From: Lentzea sp. NBRC 105346
Lineage (GTDB): Bacteria; Actinomycetota; Actinomycetes; Mycobacteriales; Pseudonocardiaceae
Length of the DNA: 64,000 nucleotides
Direction: 5' to 3'
NCBI RefSeq assembly: GCF_030269605.1
Contig: NZ_BSTQ01000008.1
Span: 263,601-327,600, forward strand
The notes beneath the pieces are model-generated. The model made no database searches and was not told where the DNA came from. It saw only the letters and a program-made list of their open reading frames with translations. Below are positions 53,902 through 64,000 of the stretch, one piece after another. A program made the position numbers and the translations under genes. The stretch's first letter is position 1. Each line of letters begins with the position of its first letter.

Positions 53902-54653
53902 GGGTCGAGCCGATATCCGGCGCCGCGCACGGTGACGATGCGCGGCCGCCGCGCACCCGCCGCGATCAGCTTGCGGCGCAACCGATAGACGTGCTCGATC
54001 ACGCTCGTGACGTCGCCCCGGCCCGGCTCGAACCCGCGCATCGCGGGCAGCAGCTGCCCGGCGGAGAACACCTGCCGTGGCGCGGCGGCGAGGAACGCCA
54101 GCAGCTCGTACTCCAGCGGGGTCAGGTGCATCGGCGCGCCGTCGACCGTGACCTCGCGGGAGGCCGTGTCGACGCACAGCGGACCGTGCCGCAGGACCGG
54201 ATCCGCGACCGCCGGCGTGCTGCGCCGCAGCACCGCCCGGATCCGCGCGGCCAGCTCGGCCAGCGAGAACGGTTTGATCATGTAATCGTCCGCGCCGAGC
54301 TCCAGGCCGACCACGCGGTCCCGCTCGCTGCTCCACCCGGTCAGGATGATCACCGGCAGGTGCTTGCCCGCGCGCACGCCGCGCAGGAAGTCCAGGCCGT
54401 TGCAGTCGGGCAGCCCCAGGTCCAGCACGAGCAGGTCGGCGCCGTGCTCGCGCAGCACCGCCGTGCCGGAGCGCGCGTCGCCCGCGGTCAGGACGCGAAA
54501 GCCCTCCCGGCTGAGGTAGGCGTCGACCATCTCGGTGAGGTCCGCCTCGTCCTCGACGAGCACCACCAGGGGTCGGGTGACGTCGGTGCGCAGTGGTTCC
54601 CGAGGCTCGGAATCGTGGACCGGCCGACGATCTCCCGGCGATACCGCACCCAT
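53898..54653 (-). CDS. OmpR-family response regulator
   Basis: A 251-residue regulator. It carries an N-terminal extension of about 25 residues, then LVVLVEDEADLTEM, the phosphoacceptor in LLVLDLGLPDCNG and Lys in DDYMIKPFSL. The winged helix contains LTPLEYELLAFLAAAPRQV and ends IVTVRGAGYRLDP. It is the cognate partner of the downstream hybrid kinase by overlap. Its start may be further in (around GTG/ATG near the receiver); I kept the ATG. The target genes are unknown. Confidence 0.84.
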   Translation of the reverse strand: MGAVSPGDRRPVHDSEPREPLRTDVTRPLVVLVEDEADLTEMVDAYLSREGFRVLTAGDARSGTAVLREHGADLLVLDLGLPDCNGLDFLRGVRAGKHLPVIILTGWSSERDRVVGLELGADDYMIKPFSLAELAARIRAVLRRSTPAVADPVLRHGPLCVDTASREVTVDGAPMHLTPLEYELLAFLAAAPRQVFSAGQLLPAMRGFEPGRGDVTSVIEHVYRLRRKLIAAGARRPRIVTVRGAGYRLDP

Positions 54654-54706
54654 GTTCGGAACGTACCACTGGAGTCCGTAGGTACTCCTCCGGTGAAGGG
54701 AGCCGC

Positions 54707-54898
54707 GTGGCGGTCGACCCCCAGCACTACAACGACGCCGCAGCGAAGCGCGCGTGTGAGAAGGCGGTCGAGTCGGGCGAGCTCTGCGCGCGGGCCAGGC
54801 GGCTGATCGAGGAGTCGAACGGACGGATGGAGCGTCTCGCCGAGCGTTACCCGAACCTCACGATCGTGCCTGCTGAAAGGGCAGCCGATCGAAAATGA
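54707..54898 (+). CDS. Small hypothetical protein
   Basis: A 63-residue, charged, helical protein (AAAKRACEKAVESGELCARARRLIEESNGRMERLAERYPN). AAGGGAG precedes the GTG. Its last 41 bases overlap the end of the convergent SnoaL gene. It has no recognised family; two cysteines are separated by 16 residues. It lies divergent from the response regulator. Confidence 0.58.
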   Translation: MAVDPQHYNDAAAKRACEKAVESGELCARARRLIEESNGRMERLAERYPNLTIVPAERAADRK

Positions 54899-55196
54899 TC
54901 CGGATGTGCCTGATCAGCCCGTCCCGCACGGTCACCAGCTCGGCGGCGGGCGCACTCGCCACGGGGACGGTCTCCGTGTCGTACATCAACAACGTCGTCG
55001 TCTCGTCGCCGTAGACGGCGAGCACCTTCGCGGACTTGAGGATCTGCACGAACGGCCCCATGAACCCGCGGAACGCCTCCGCGCCCTCGAGCCGCCCCGC
55101 GGGCGCGTCACACACGATGTCGTCGGCGATGTACGTCATGGCCAGCTCGAAGTCATGGCTGGTCCAGGCCTTGTGATAGGCGAGTGCGATGTCCAT
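54858..55196 (-). CDS. SnoaL/NTF2-like protein
   Basis: A 112-residue protein with the SnoaL pattern: ALAYHKAWTSHDFELAMTYIADDIVCDAP, EGAEAFRGFMGPF, and a strand-rich C-terminus. AGAAAGGAAG precedes the ATG. It is divergent from an ECF sigma gene that ends in a related domain, with only 44 bp between, so the two are probably co-regulated. A ligand-binding or detoxifying role is possible. Confidence 0.75.
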   Translation of the reverse strand: MDIALAYHKAWTSHDFELAMTYIADDIVCDAPAGRLEGAEAFRGFMGPFVQILKSAKVLAVYGDETTTLLMYDTETVPVASAPAAELVTVRDGLIRHIRIIFDRLPFQQARS

Positions 55197-55240
55197 GTCG
55201 GTGCTTCCTTTCTCCGGTTCGGAGGGGTAGACACCGTCGG

Positions 55241-56104
55241 GTGGCTGATCGGAACGGTGAGTTCGACGAGTGGGTCTCGGCGCATCGGCACGAGCTGCTG
55301 GTGCACTGCTACCGGATGCTCGGCTCGCTGACCGACGCCGAGGACGTCCTGCAGGAGACGCTGCTCGCGGCGTGGCGCGGCCTGGACGGGTTCGCCGGCC
55401 GCTCGTCGCCGCGCACGTGGCTCTACCGCATCGCCACCAACCGCTGCCTGAACTTCGTCCGGCGGCTGCCACCCGAACCGGTGCCGCCGTTCGAACCGCC
55501 ACCGCCCACCCGCCGCAACGAGGTGGTGTGGCTGCAGCCACTGCCGGACCCCGACACCTGGTCCTCCTCGCGTGAGTCGGTCGAACTCGCGTTCATCGTT
55601 GCGCTGCAACACCTCCCGCCGCGCCAGACCGCCGCACTGGTGTTGCGCGACGTGCTCGACTTCTCCGCCGCGGAGGTCGCCTCGATGCTGGACACGAGTG
55701 AGACCGCCGTGAAGGGCCTGCTGCAACGTGCCCGCGCCGCGCTGCGGTACCGGCCGACTCCGGTTTCAGCGGACCCCGATCTGGTCCAGCGGTTCGCGTC
55801 GGCGTTCATGGCCAACGACATCCCGCGCGTCGTCGACCTGCTGACCGACGACGCGTGGCTGGCCATGCCGCCCGCGCCGCACGAGTACCACGGGCGTGCG
55901 GCGATCGCCGCGTTCCTGCGGGCCCGCGGAAACCGGCCACTGCGGCTGGTGCCCGCGCGGGCGAACGGCCAGCCCGCGTTCGGTTGCTATCTGGAGGATT
56001 CGCCCGCCGGCGTGCTGGTGCTGACGATGGCCTCCGGTGGTGTCGCCGGGGTGACGAGGTTCCTCGACGTTGACCCCGACCGGTACCTGGTGTACGCAGA
56101 CTGA
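55241..56104 (+). CDS. ECF sigma factor with C-terminal SnoaL-like domain
   Basis: A 287-residue sigma factor. Region 2 is HCYRMLGSLTDAEDVLQETLLAAWRG and region 4 is LPPRQTAALVLRDVLDFSAAEVASMLDTSETAVKGLLQRARAAL. Residues about 185-287 form a SnoaL-like module (FASAFMANDIPRVVDLLTDDAWLAMPP). In such ECF groups the extension regulates the sigma factor in place of an anti-sigma protein. The GTG start avoids a long upstream frame that would be antisense to the SnoaL gene. No anti-sigma gene is adjacent. Confidence 0.84.
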   Translation: MADRNGEFDEWVSAHRHELLVHCYRMLGSLTDAEDVLQETLLAAWRGLDGFAGRSSPRTWLYRIATNRCLNFVRRLPPEPVPPFEPPPPTRRNEVVWLQPLPDPDTWSSSRESVELAFIVALQHLPPRQTAALVLRDVLDFSAAEVASMLDTSETAVKGLLQRARAALRYRPTPVSADPDLVQRFASAFMANDIPRVVDLLTDDAWLAMPPAPHEYHGRAAIAAFLRARGNRPLRLVPARANGQPAFGCYLEDSPAGVLVLTMASGGVAGVTRFLDVDPDRYLVYAD

Positions 56105-56166
56105 CGTACGCGAGATCCGTTCCACAACGGATTCCCTCGGCGCTTCATCTCGCCAGCATTGTTGGC

Positions 56167-56700
56167 ATGAACCGACTCAGTGGGCGTAACCGCAAGATGG
56201 TCCTGCTGGCGCACATCGTGTCCGCGGCCGCGTGGTTCGGGCTCGACCTGGCGCTCGGCATCCTGGTCGTCGTCTCACTGGTGGCGTCGCCACGGACCGC
56301 GGGCATGGCGATCCAGGCGGTCGACCTGTTCGCGATCTGGCCGATGTTCGTGGCCAGCCTGGTGTGCTTGATATCCGGCGCGATCCTGAGCGTGACGAGC
56401 AAGTACGGGCTTGTGCGCTACTGGTGGGTCGCGATCAAGCTGGCGTTCAACGTGATCATGTCCGTGCTGATCCTGTTCTCGCTGCGGCCCGGTGTCGCGG
56501 AGGCGGCCCGCATCGGTGAGCGCATGCTGGCCGGTGACTCGTCCGTTTCCGTGTCGGCCCACATGCTGGGGCCCGTGGTGGTCGCGCCGACCATGTTGCT
56601 GATCTCCTACGTGCTGTCGGTGTTCAAGCCCTTGGGGCGGGTACGCAAGCAGGCGGTCGTGCCGCGTCCGCGGCACGCCGAGCTGGCCAAATCGAATTGA
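56167..56700 (+). CDS. Membrane protein, DUF2269-like
   Basis: A 177-residue protein with four hydrophobic segments (about 12-38, 50-75, 85-108, 130-152) and a basic C-terminus. The pattern HIVSAAAWFGLDLALGIL with a histidine in the first helix resembles DUF2269 integral membrane proteins. It follows the ECF sigma gene by 62 bp and may belong to its regulon. Function unknown. Confidence 0.7.
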   Translation: MNRLSGRNRKMVLLAHIVSAAAWFGLDLALGILVVVSLVASPRTAGMAIQAVDLFAIWPMFVASLVCLISGAILSVTSKYGLVRYWWVAIKLAFNVIMSVLILFSLRPGVAEAARIGERMLAGDSSVSVSAHMLGPVVVAPTMLLISYVLSVFKPLGRVRKQAVVPRPRHAELAKSN

Positions 56701-56897
56701 CGTTCCCGCTGGTGCGCCGGGCGGGCGTCGCGCTGACTCCCGCCGACGTGCGCTCCGAGGAGGCCACCGCGCGCCTGGATCGGGTCGAGACGAACGGTGA
56801 CGAGTCCGCCGAGCACCGCCGCGTGCGCCGGGCGCTGATCGCCGTCGAACGCGGGCCTCGGCTAGGGGTGCTGGATAACACCGTGTCACCGCGGTGA
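56697..56897 (+). CDS. Possible small hypothetical protein
   Basis: A 66-codon frame starting at TTG that overlaps the previous stop (TTGA). The product is highly charged (ATARLDRVETNGDESAEHRRVRRALIAVE). There is no ribosome site and no recognised family. It may be a real coupled gene or chance open frame in GC-rich DNA. Confidence 0.3.
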   Translation: MTFPLVRRAGVALTPADVRSEEATARLDRVETNGDESAEHRRVRRALIAVERGPRLGVLDNTVSPR

Positions 56898-57053
56898 ACC
56901 GTTGGGCTGAGACGCAGGTCTCCCCGGCATCAATATCGCGTAAAGGTGGCCGCCGGGGGTGTCAAGAGGTCGTCAGGCGTCCTGATTCCGGTGGTTCGGC
57001 GATGCACGCTTCCGGGTGTCGAGACCACCAGTTGTCGGGAAGGGAGCGGCGTC
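56898..57053. promoter_or_regulatory. Leader region of the kdp operon
   Basis: About 155 bp before the first kdp gene. It has a small hairpin GAGAC-GCAG-GTCTC (56909-56922) and an A/T-rich CAATAT (56931-56936) that could be a -10. AAGGGAG lies before the micro-gene start. I looked for a c-di-AMP riboswitch, which occurs before kdp in some bacteria, and did not find its conserved segments. Confidence 0.4.
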
Positions 57054-57137
57054 ATGGCCGACTTGGCCTACGCGTTGCTGCTCATCGGGATTTTCCTCGT
57101 GCTTGCGCTGACCGTGCGCGGACTGGAGAAGTTGTGA
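57054..57137 (+). CDS. 27-residue membrane micro-protein upstream of kdpF
   Basis: MADLAYALLLIGIFLVLALT plus a charged tail VRGLEKL: a single predicted membrane helix. AAGGGAGCGGC precedes the ATG, a strong ribosome site, and the stop overlaps the kdpF start (GTGA). Its length, topology and position suggest a second KdpF-like accessory peptide for the potassium pump. It is below usual gene-finder cut-offs. No function has been shown here. Confidence 0.72.
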   Translation: MADLAYALLLIGIFLVLALTVRGLEKL

Positions 57138-57235
57138 GCGGCACCGGTCTGCTCGCGAACGCCGTCGCCGGCGTGATCGCGTTACTGCTGATCGTCTACC
57201 TGTTCATCGCGCTGATCCGGCCGGAGAAGTTCTGA
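57134..57235 (+). CDS. kdpF: KdpF, small subunit of the potassium-transporting ATPase
   Basis: A 33-residue membrane peptide (MSGTGLLANAVAGVIALLLI, ending FIALIRPEKF). The ending RPEKF is the hallmark of KdpF. It stabilises the KdpABC complex. The GTG start overlaps the micro-gene stop, and its stop overlaps the kdpA start (TGATG). Confidence 0.9.
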   Translation: MSGTGLLANAVAGVIALLLIVYLFIALIRPEKF

Positions 57236-58853
57236 TGTCACCCACTGTGTCCGGCCTCGTCCAGGTCGGCATCCTCGTCGTGGCCTTGGCGGCGGTGTAC
57301 CGGCCGCTCGGCGACTACATGGCGCGCGTGTTCAGCGCGACCAAGCACTCCAAGTTCGAGCTGGCGATCTACAAGGCGGTCCGGGTGAACCCGGACTCCG
57401 AGCAGAAGTGGAGCACCTACGCCTTCGGCGTGCTCGGCTTCTCGTTCGTCAGCGTCGCGTTCCTCTATCTGTTGCAACGGATTCAAGCCGTGCTGCCGTT
57501 CGCCTACGACCGCGGCAACGTGCCGCCCGGCATGGCGTTCAACACGGCGATCAGCTTCGTGACCAACACGAACTGGCAGTCGTACGTCCCGGAGACCGTC
57601 ATGGGCCACACGGTCCAGATGGTCGGCCTCACGGTGCAGAACTTCGTGTCCGCCGCGGTCGGCCTCGCGGTCGCGATCGCGCTGGTGCGCGGGTTCGTCC
57701 GGCACCAGTCCGACCGGCTCGGCAACTTCTGGGTCGACCTCGTGCGCGGCACGGTCCGGATCCTGCTGCCGCTGGCGTTCGTGTTCGCGATCGTGCTGAT
57801 CGCGCTCGGTGTCACGATGTCGCTCAAGTCCGGTGTGGACATTGACGGTCAGGTCGTGGCGAACGCCCCGGTCGCGTCCCAGGAGGCGATCAAGGAGCTC
57901 GGCACCAACGGTGGCGGCATCCTCAACGCCAACTCCGCGCACCCGTTCGAGAACCCGAACGCGTGGTCGAACCTGCTGGAGATCTTCCTGCTGCTGGTCA
58001 TCCCGGTCGCGCTGACGCGCACGTTCGGTCAGCTGGTCGGCAACAAGAAGCAGGGGTACGTGCTGCTGAGCGTCATGGGCCTGATCTGGGGCGCCATGCT
58101 CGCGGTGATCTGGGTGGCCGAGGCCAACGGCCTGCGTCCGTTGGAGGGCAAGGAACTCCGGTTCGGCATCCCGGCAAGCGCGCTGTTCGCGAACTCCACC
58201 ACGGGCACGTCGACAGGTGCGGTCAACTCGATGCACGACAGCTTCACCGGGCTCGGCGGTGGCGGCGCGATGCTGAACATGTTGTTCGGCGAGATGACGC
58301 CGGGCGGGGTCGGCACCGGCCTCTACAGCATCCTGGTGATGGCGATCATCGCGATGTTCCTGGCGGGCCTGATGGTCGGCCGCACGCCGGAGTACCTGGG
58401 CAAGAAGCTCGGCCGGCGGGAGGTGACCGCGGCGGCGGTGTCGATCCTCGCGATGCCGACCGTGCTGCTGATCTTCGCGGGCATCGCGGCGATCCTGCCG
58501 AGCACGGGCAGCGCACTCAACAACTCGGGTGAGCACGGCCTGTCGGAGATCCTTTACGCCTATGCGTCGGCGTCGAACAACAACGGCAGCGCGTTCGCCG
58601 GCATCACGGTGACCAACGATTGGTTCCAGTCGACCCTGGGCATCTGCATGGCGTTCGGCCGGTTCATCCCGATCGTCGCCGTGCTCGCGCTCGCCGGATC
58701 CCTTGCGGCGCAGAAGAAGGTGCCGGAGACGGCGGGCACGCTGCCCACCACCGGGCCGCTGTTCGCGACCCTGCTGGCCGGCAGCATCGTGCTGGTCGCC
58801 GCACTCACCTTCGTCCCTGCTCTCGCTCTCGGTCCCATCGCGGAGGCCCTGCT

Positions 58854-58857
<4 letters not shown>
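57235..58857 (+). CDS. kdpA: KdpA, potassium-binding channel-like subunit
   Basis: A 540-residue integral membrane protein with about ten helices. Selectivity-filter-like segments appear at [59 protein letters not shown] and ASNNNGSAF, as expected for the four pseudo-repeats of a superfamily-of-K-transporter protein. It binds and conducts potassium into the Kdp pump. The stop overlaps kdpB (GTGA). Confidence 0.95.
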
Positions 58858-60920
<2,063 letters not shown>

Positions 60921-60921
60921 G

Positions 60922-61449
60922 ATGGACAACTTCGTCAAGCAGTCGCTGGCCGGACTCCGCGTCCTGCTGGTGCTCACGCTGATCACCGGCGTGGCCTACC
61001 CGGCCGCGGTGTGGGCGGTGAGCCGGATCCCCGGCCTGCACGCCAACGCCGAGGCCGTGGACACCACCCTGGTGGCGGTGACCCGCGAGGGTGACCGGTA
61101 CTTCGTGCCCCGCCCGTCGGCCGCGACGCTGCCCGCGTCCGGCGCGTCCAACAAGGGCGAGCGCAACGAGGACTACACCAGGAAGATCGCCGAGCTGCGC
61201 ACGACGATCGCCCAGCGCGAAGGTGTGGCGGAGGAGAGCGTGCCGCAGGACGCGGTGACCGCGTCGGCGTCCGGTCTCGACCCGGACATCAGCCCGGAGT
61301 ACGCGGCGCTGCAGGTGCCTCGAGTGGCGCGCGCGACCGGGCTGCCGGTGGAGAAGGTGCGTGAGCTGGTGTCGGCCGGCACCGGCGGCACCTTCGCCAC
61401 CACCGTCAACGTGACGGCGTTGAACCGTGCCATCGACGCCGCCCGTTGA
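60922..61449 (+). CDS. kdpC: KdpC, potassium-transporting ATPase accessory subunit
   Basis: A 175-residue protein with one N-terminal membrane helix (LAGLRVLLVLTLITGVAYPA) and a soluble domain containing RPSAATLPASGASNKG and ALQVPRVARATGLP. It stabilises nucleotide binding by KdpB. ATG follows the kdpB stop by one base; a TTG three codons earlier is the alternative. Its last 23 bases overlap kdpD. Confidence 0.93.
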   Translation: MDNFVKQSLAGLRVLLVLTLITGVAYPAAVWAVSRIPGLHANAEAVDTTLVAVTREGDRYFVPRPSAATLPASGASNKGERNEDYTRKIAELRTTIAQREGVAEESVPQDAVTASASGLDPDISPEYAALQVPRVARATGLPVEKVRELVSAGTGGTFATTVNVTALNRAIDAAR

Positions 61450-63946
61450 CGCTCGCCGGGGTGAGCTGAGGATCTACCTCGGCGCCGCTCCCGGCGTCGG
61501 TAAGACCTTCGCCATGCTCGGCGAGGCTCACCGGCGCCGGGAGCGCGGCACCGACGTGGTCGTGGGGCTCGTCGAGACCCACGGCCGGGAGAAGACGGCG
61601 AACCTCCTCGAGGGCCTGGAGATCCTGCCCCGCAAGGAGATCCACCACCGCGGCCTCGAGTTCACCGAGCTGGACATCGACGGCCTGGTCGCCCGTGCGC
61701 CCGAGGTCGCGATCGTGGACGAGCTCGCGCACACCAACGTGCCGGGCTCACGCAACGAGAAGCGCTGGCAGGACGTCGAGGAGCTGCTCGAAGCGGGCAT
61801 CGACGTGCTGTCCACGGTCAACGTGCAGCACCTCGAGTCGCTCAACGACGTGGTCGAACGGATCACCGGTGTCACGCAACGGGAAACCGTGCCGGACGAG
61901 GTGGTCCGCCGCGCCGAGCAGGTCGAGCTGGTCGACATCACCCCGGAGGCGCTGCGCCGCCGGCTGGCGCACGGCAACGTCTACGCCGCGCACAAGATCG
62001 ACGCCGCGCTGGGTAACTACTTCCGCGTCGGCAACCTGACCGCGTTGCGCGAGCTCGCGTTGCTGTGGGTGGCCGACCAGGTCGACGTGGCGTTGCAACG
62101 GTATCGGCACGAGCAGCGGATCACCGACACGTGGGAGACCCGCGAACGCGTGGTCGCCGCCATCACCGGTGGGCCGGAGAGCGAGACGCTCATCCGCCGC
62201 GCCCGGCGCATCGCGTTGCGTGCGGGTGCGGAACTGCTGGTGGTGCACGTGATGCGCGGCGACGGCCTGGCCGGTCCGTCACCGGAGGCGGTCGGCAGGT
62301 TCCGCAAGATCGCCGAGGACCTGGGCGCGACGTTCCACTCGGTGGTGGGCGACGACGTGCCGACGGCACTGCTGGAGTTCGCCCGTGGTGTCAACGCCAC
62401 ACAGCTGGTGCTCGGGACGTCGCGGCGCTCGCGGCTGGCGAGGGCGGTCGACGAGGGCATCGGCGCGGCCGTGATCCACGACTCCGGCCCGATCGACGTG
62501 CACATGGTCACCCACGACGCGGCCCGCCGCGGGCTGCGCTGGAAGATCGGCCGCAACGCGCTCAGCCGATCCAGGCAGCTCGCGGGCTGGGCGGCGGCGG
62601 TCCTGCTGCCCTCGCTGACCGCGGCGCTCGGCCTGTTCTGGCGCGACGACGTCGACTACTCCACCGACCTGGTCGGGTTCCTGCTCGCCACCTGCGTGGT
62701 GGCGCTGATGGGCGGTCTCGGGCCCGCCCTGTTCTCCGCGTTCCTCGGCGCCGGCCTGCTGAACTTCTTCTTCACCCCGCCCTACTACAGCCTGGCCGTC
62801 GCCAGCCCGGAGAACGTGATCACCCTGGTGGCGATGGTGATCGTGGCGACGATCGTCGCGCTCGTGGTCGACCGCGCGGCCCGGTTGGGCGAACAGGGCG
62901 CGCGGGCCAGAACCGAGGCGGCGTTGCTCGCGTCCTACGCGCGCACGGTGCTCACCAGCCCGTTCCCGTTGGCGCGGCTGCTGGAGAAGGTCCGGGAGAA
63001 CTTCGGCCTGGAGTCGGTGGCTTTGTTGGAACGCCGTGCCGGCGGCTGGGAACGCGTCGCCTGCGTGGGCCCGCGCCCGTGTGACGAGCCGGACGAGGCC
63101 GACGCGGACGTCGCGGTCACCTCGGACATCCACCTGGCGTTGCGCGGACGCACGCTGCCCGCTTCGGACCAGCGTGTGCTGGAGGCCGCGGCGGGCCAGG
63201 CGCTGATGGCGTTGCGGCAACAGCGCATGGCCGCGGAAACCCTGGACGCGCAACGCAAAGTCGAGACGACCGAGCTGCGCACCGCACTCCTTTCCGCGGT
63301 CGGGCATGACCTGCGCACCCCGCTGACGTCCATCAAGGCCGCGATCGGCAGCCTGCGCGATCCGTCGCTGCCGCTGTCCACTTCGGACGTCTCCGAGCTG
63401 ATGGCGACCGTGGAGGAGTCGGCGGATCGGCTCAACGGCCTGGTCGACAACCTGCTCGACTCCTCACGGCTCGCGACCGGTTCGGTGACACCGCTGCTGC
63501 GGCCGGTGAGCTACTACGAGGCGGTCGCGAAGGCGTTGGCGGGCATCGAGGACCGGCACGCGGTCACCGTCGACGTAGACGAGCACCTGCCGCCCGTGTG
63601 CGCCGACCTGGGCCTGCTGGAACGCGCGGTGGCCAACGTCGTGGACAACGCGCTGCGGCACGGAAAGGGCGAGGTCGCGGTGCGCGCCAGCACCCACGGC
63701 TCGCACGCCGAGCTGCGGATCGTCGACCACGGCCCCGGCCTGCCCAAGAAGACGGGCGACCGGATCTTCACCCCGTTCCAGCGACTGGGTGACCGCGACG
63801 CGACGTCGGGCGTGGGCCTGGGGCTGAGCGTGGCCAAGGGGTTCACCGAGGCCATGGGCGGCGAGATCAGCGCGGAGGACACTCCGGGCGGCGGGTTGAC
63901 GATCGTGATCTCGCTGCCCGTTCACTCGGCTGAGGAGACGGCATGA
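61427..63946 (+). CDS. kdpD: KdpD, turgor/potassium sensor kinase
   Basis: An 839-residue sensor kinase. The N-terminal KdpD domain has Walker A GAAPGVGKTFAML (19-31) and IVDELAHTNVPGS. A universal-stress-like domain follows (about 235-355), then four membrane helices in a DUF4118-type region (about 380-490) and a GAF-like segment. The phosphoacceptor lies in SAVGHDLRTPLTSIKAAIG and the ATPase has NVVDNALRHGK and GVGLGLSVAKGF. It starts at GTG inside kdpC; no ATG is near. It phosphorylates KdpE when potassium is scarce. ATGA overlap with kdpE. Confidence 0.94.
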   Translation: MPSTPPVDARRGELRIYLGAAPGVGKTFAMLGEAHRRRERGTDVVVGLVETHGREKTANLLEGLEILPRKEIHHRGLEFTELDIDGLVARAPEVAIVDELAHTNVPGSRNEKRWQDVEELLEAGIDVLSTVNVQHLESLNDVVERITGVTQRETVPDEVVRRAEQVELVDITPEALRRRLAHGNVYAAHKIDAALGNYFRVGNLTALRELALLWVADQVDVALQRYRHEQRITDTWETRERVVAAITGGPESETLIRRARRIALRAGAELLVVHVMRGDGLAGPSPEAVGRFRKIAEDLGATFHSVVGDDVPTALLEFARGVNATQLVLGTSRRSRLARAVDEGIGAAVIHDSGPIDVHMVTHDAARRGLRWKIGRNALSRSRQLAGWAAAVLLPSLTAALGLFWRDDVDYSTDLVGFLLATCVVALMGGLGPALFSAFLGAGLLNFFFTPPYYSLAVASPENVITLVAMVIVATIVALVVDRAARLGEQGARARTEAALLASYARTVLTSPFPLARLLEKVRENFGLESVALLERRAGGWERVACVGPRPCDEPDEADADVAVTSDIHLALRGRTLPASDQRVLEAAAGQALMALRQQRMAAETLDAQRKVETTELRTALLSAVGHDLRTPLTSIKAAIGSLRDPSLPLSTSDVSELMATVEESADRLNGLVDNLLDSSRLATGSVTPLLRPVSYYEAVAKALAGIEDRHAVTVDVDEHLPPVCADLGLLERAVANVVDNALRHGKGEVAVRASTHGSHAELRIVDHGPGLPKKTGDRIFTPFQRLGDRDATSGVGLGLSVAKGFTEAMGGEISAEDTPGGGLTIVISLPVHSAEETA

Positions 63947-64000
63947 CGTCAGTCCTGGTAGTCGACGACGAACCCCAGATCGTCAGAGCGTTGCGGATCA
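63943..64000 (+). CDS. kdpE: KdpE response regulator, 3' end cut by the window
   Basis: Only 19 codons are visible, MTSVLVVDDEPQIVRALRI, the standard start of an OmpR-type receiver. The ATG overlaps the kdpD stop by four bases. Position after kdpD identifies it as the transcriptional activator of kdp. Confidence 0.88.
   Translation, partial: MTSVLVVDDEPQIVRALRI

Noticed and set aside
56898..57053. c-di-AMP (ydaO-type) riboswitch before kdp
   Set aside because: The conserved GGGGAACC, GGGGUGAA and CAGCUAACCUCG-like segments are absent; only a 5-bp hairpin was seen.

Overview
The window is high-GC DNA with frequent GTG starts, ATGA/GTGA gene overlaps, F420-type oxidoreductases, a KstR/KstR2-type sterol regulon, WXG100/EspG proteins and SARP regulators. 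This points to an actinomycete, most likely Pseudonocardiaceae-like; that placement is inference from gene content, not a database match.

Left part, about 1-34.6 kb: a compact steroid (cholesterol/phytosterol) catabolic island. Positions 1-9.9 kb hold the late-ring module (fadE30 end, ipdF, kstR2, fadA6, ipdC-ipdB-ipdA-echA20, two SDRs) that degrades the last two steroid rings. In M. tuberculosis this set is under KstR2, and a KstR2-like palindrome lies between echA20 and the SDR pair. A DUF222/HNH endonuclease gene interrupts the module between fadA6 and ipdC. Positions 9.9-34.6 kb hold the side-chain and early steps: fadA5 | cyp125; an operon DUF35-ltp4-ltp3-LLM-SnoaL-FAD reductase; a divergent LLM gene; an acyl-CoA synthetase and PPOX gene; a Tat-signal 3-ketosteroid 1-dehydrogenase; echA19 | fadD19-NMO-cholesterol oxidase; fadE26-fadE27 | ferredoxin; and ADH-SDR-ALDH-SDR. 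At least six sites resembling the KstR consensus TnnAACnnGTTnnA lie in the promoter regions. In several promoters the operator fills the spacer between readable -35 and -10 hexamers, and the -10 sits 6-7 nt before the start codon (leaderless).

Middle part, 34.6-44.9 kb: a sugar module. It has a GH15 trehalase/glucoamylase-like enzyme with a degenerate phosphatase-like N-terminus, an OmpR-type two-component system read in the opposite direction, and a CUT1-type ABC transporter operon with two ATPases, a lipoprotein and two permeases. One permease carries an extracytoplasmic beta-sandwich insertion. Both flanking transcription units carry 11-bp-phased TTAGG/CTAAA-type boxes.

Right part, 44.9-57 kb: a large SARP-NB-ARC-TPR regulator, an orphan type VII secretion substrate/chaperone cassette (PPE-like, EspC-like, EspG), a secreted class C beta-lactamase-family hydrolase, small hypothetical genes, a PAS hybrid histidine kinase with its regulator, and an ECF sigma factor with a SnoaL tail divergent from a SnoaL gene. 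Positions 57-64 kb hold a kdp potassium-uptake operon with an additional 27-residue membrane micro-gene ahead of kdpF, followed by kdpF-A-B-C-D and the start of kdpE.

Convergent gene ends are repeatedly filled by long, near-perfect palindromes. Three of these share conserved ends and form a repeat family. No tRNA, rRNA, CRISPR array, insertion sequence or prophage was seen.
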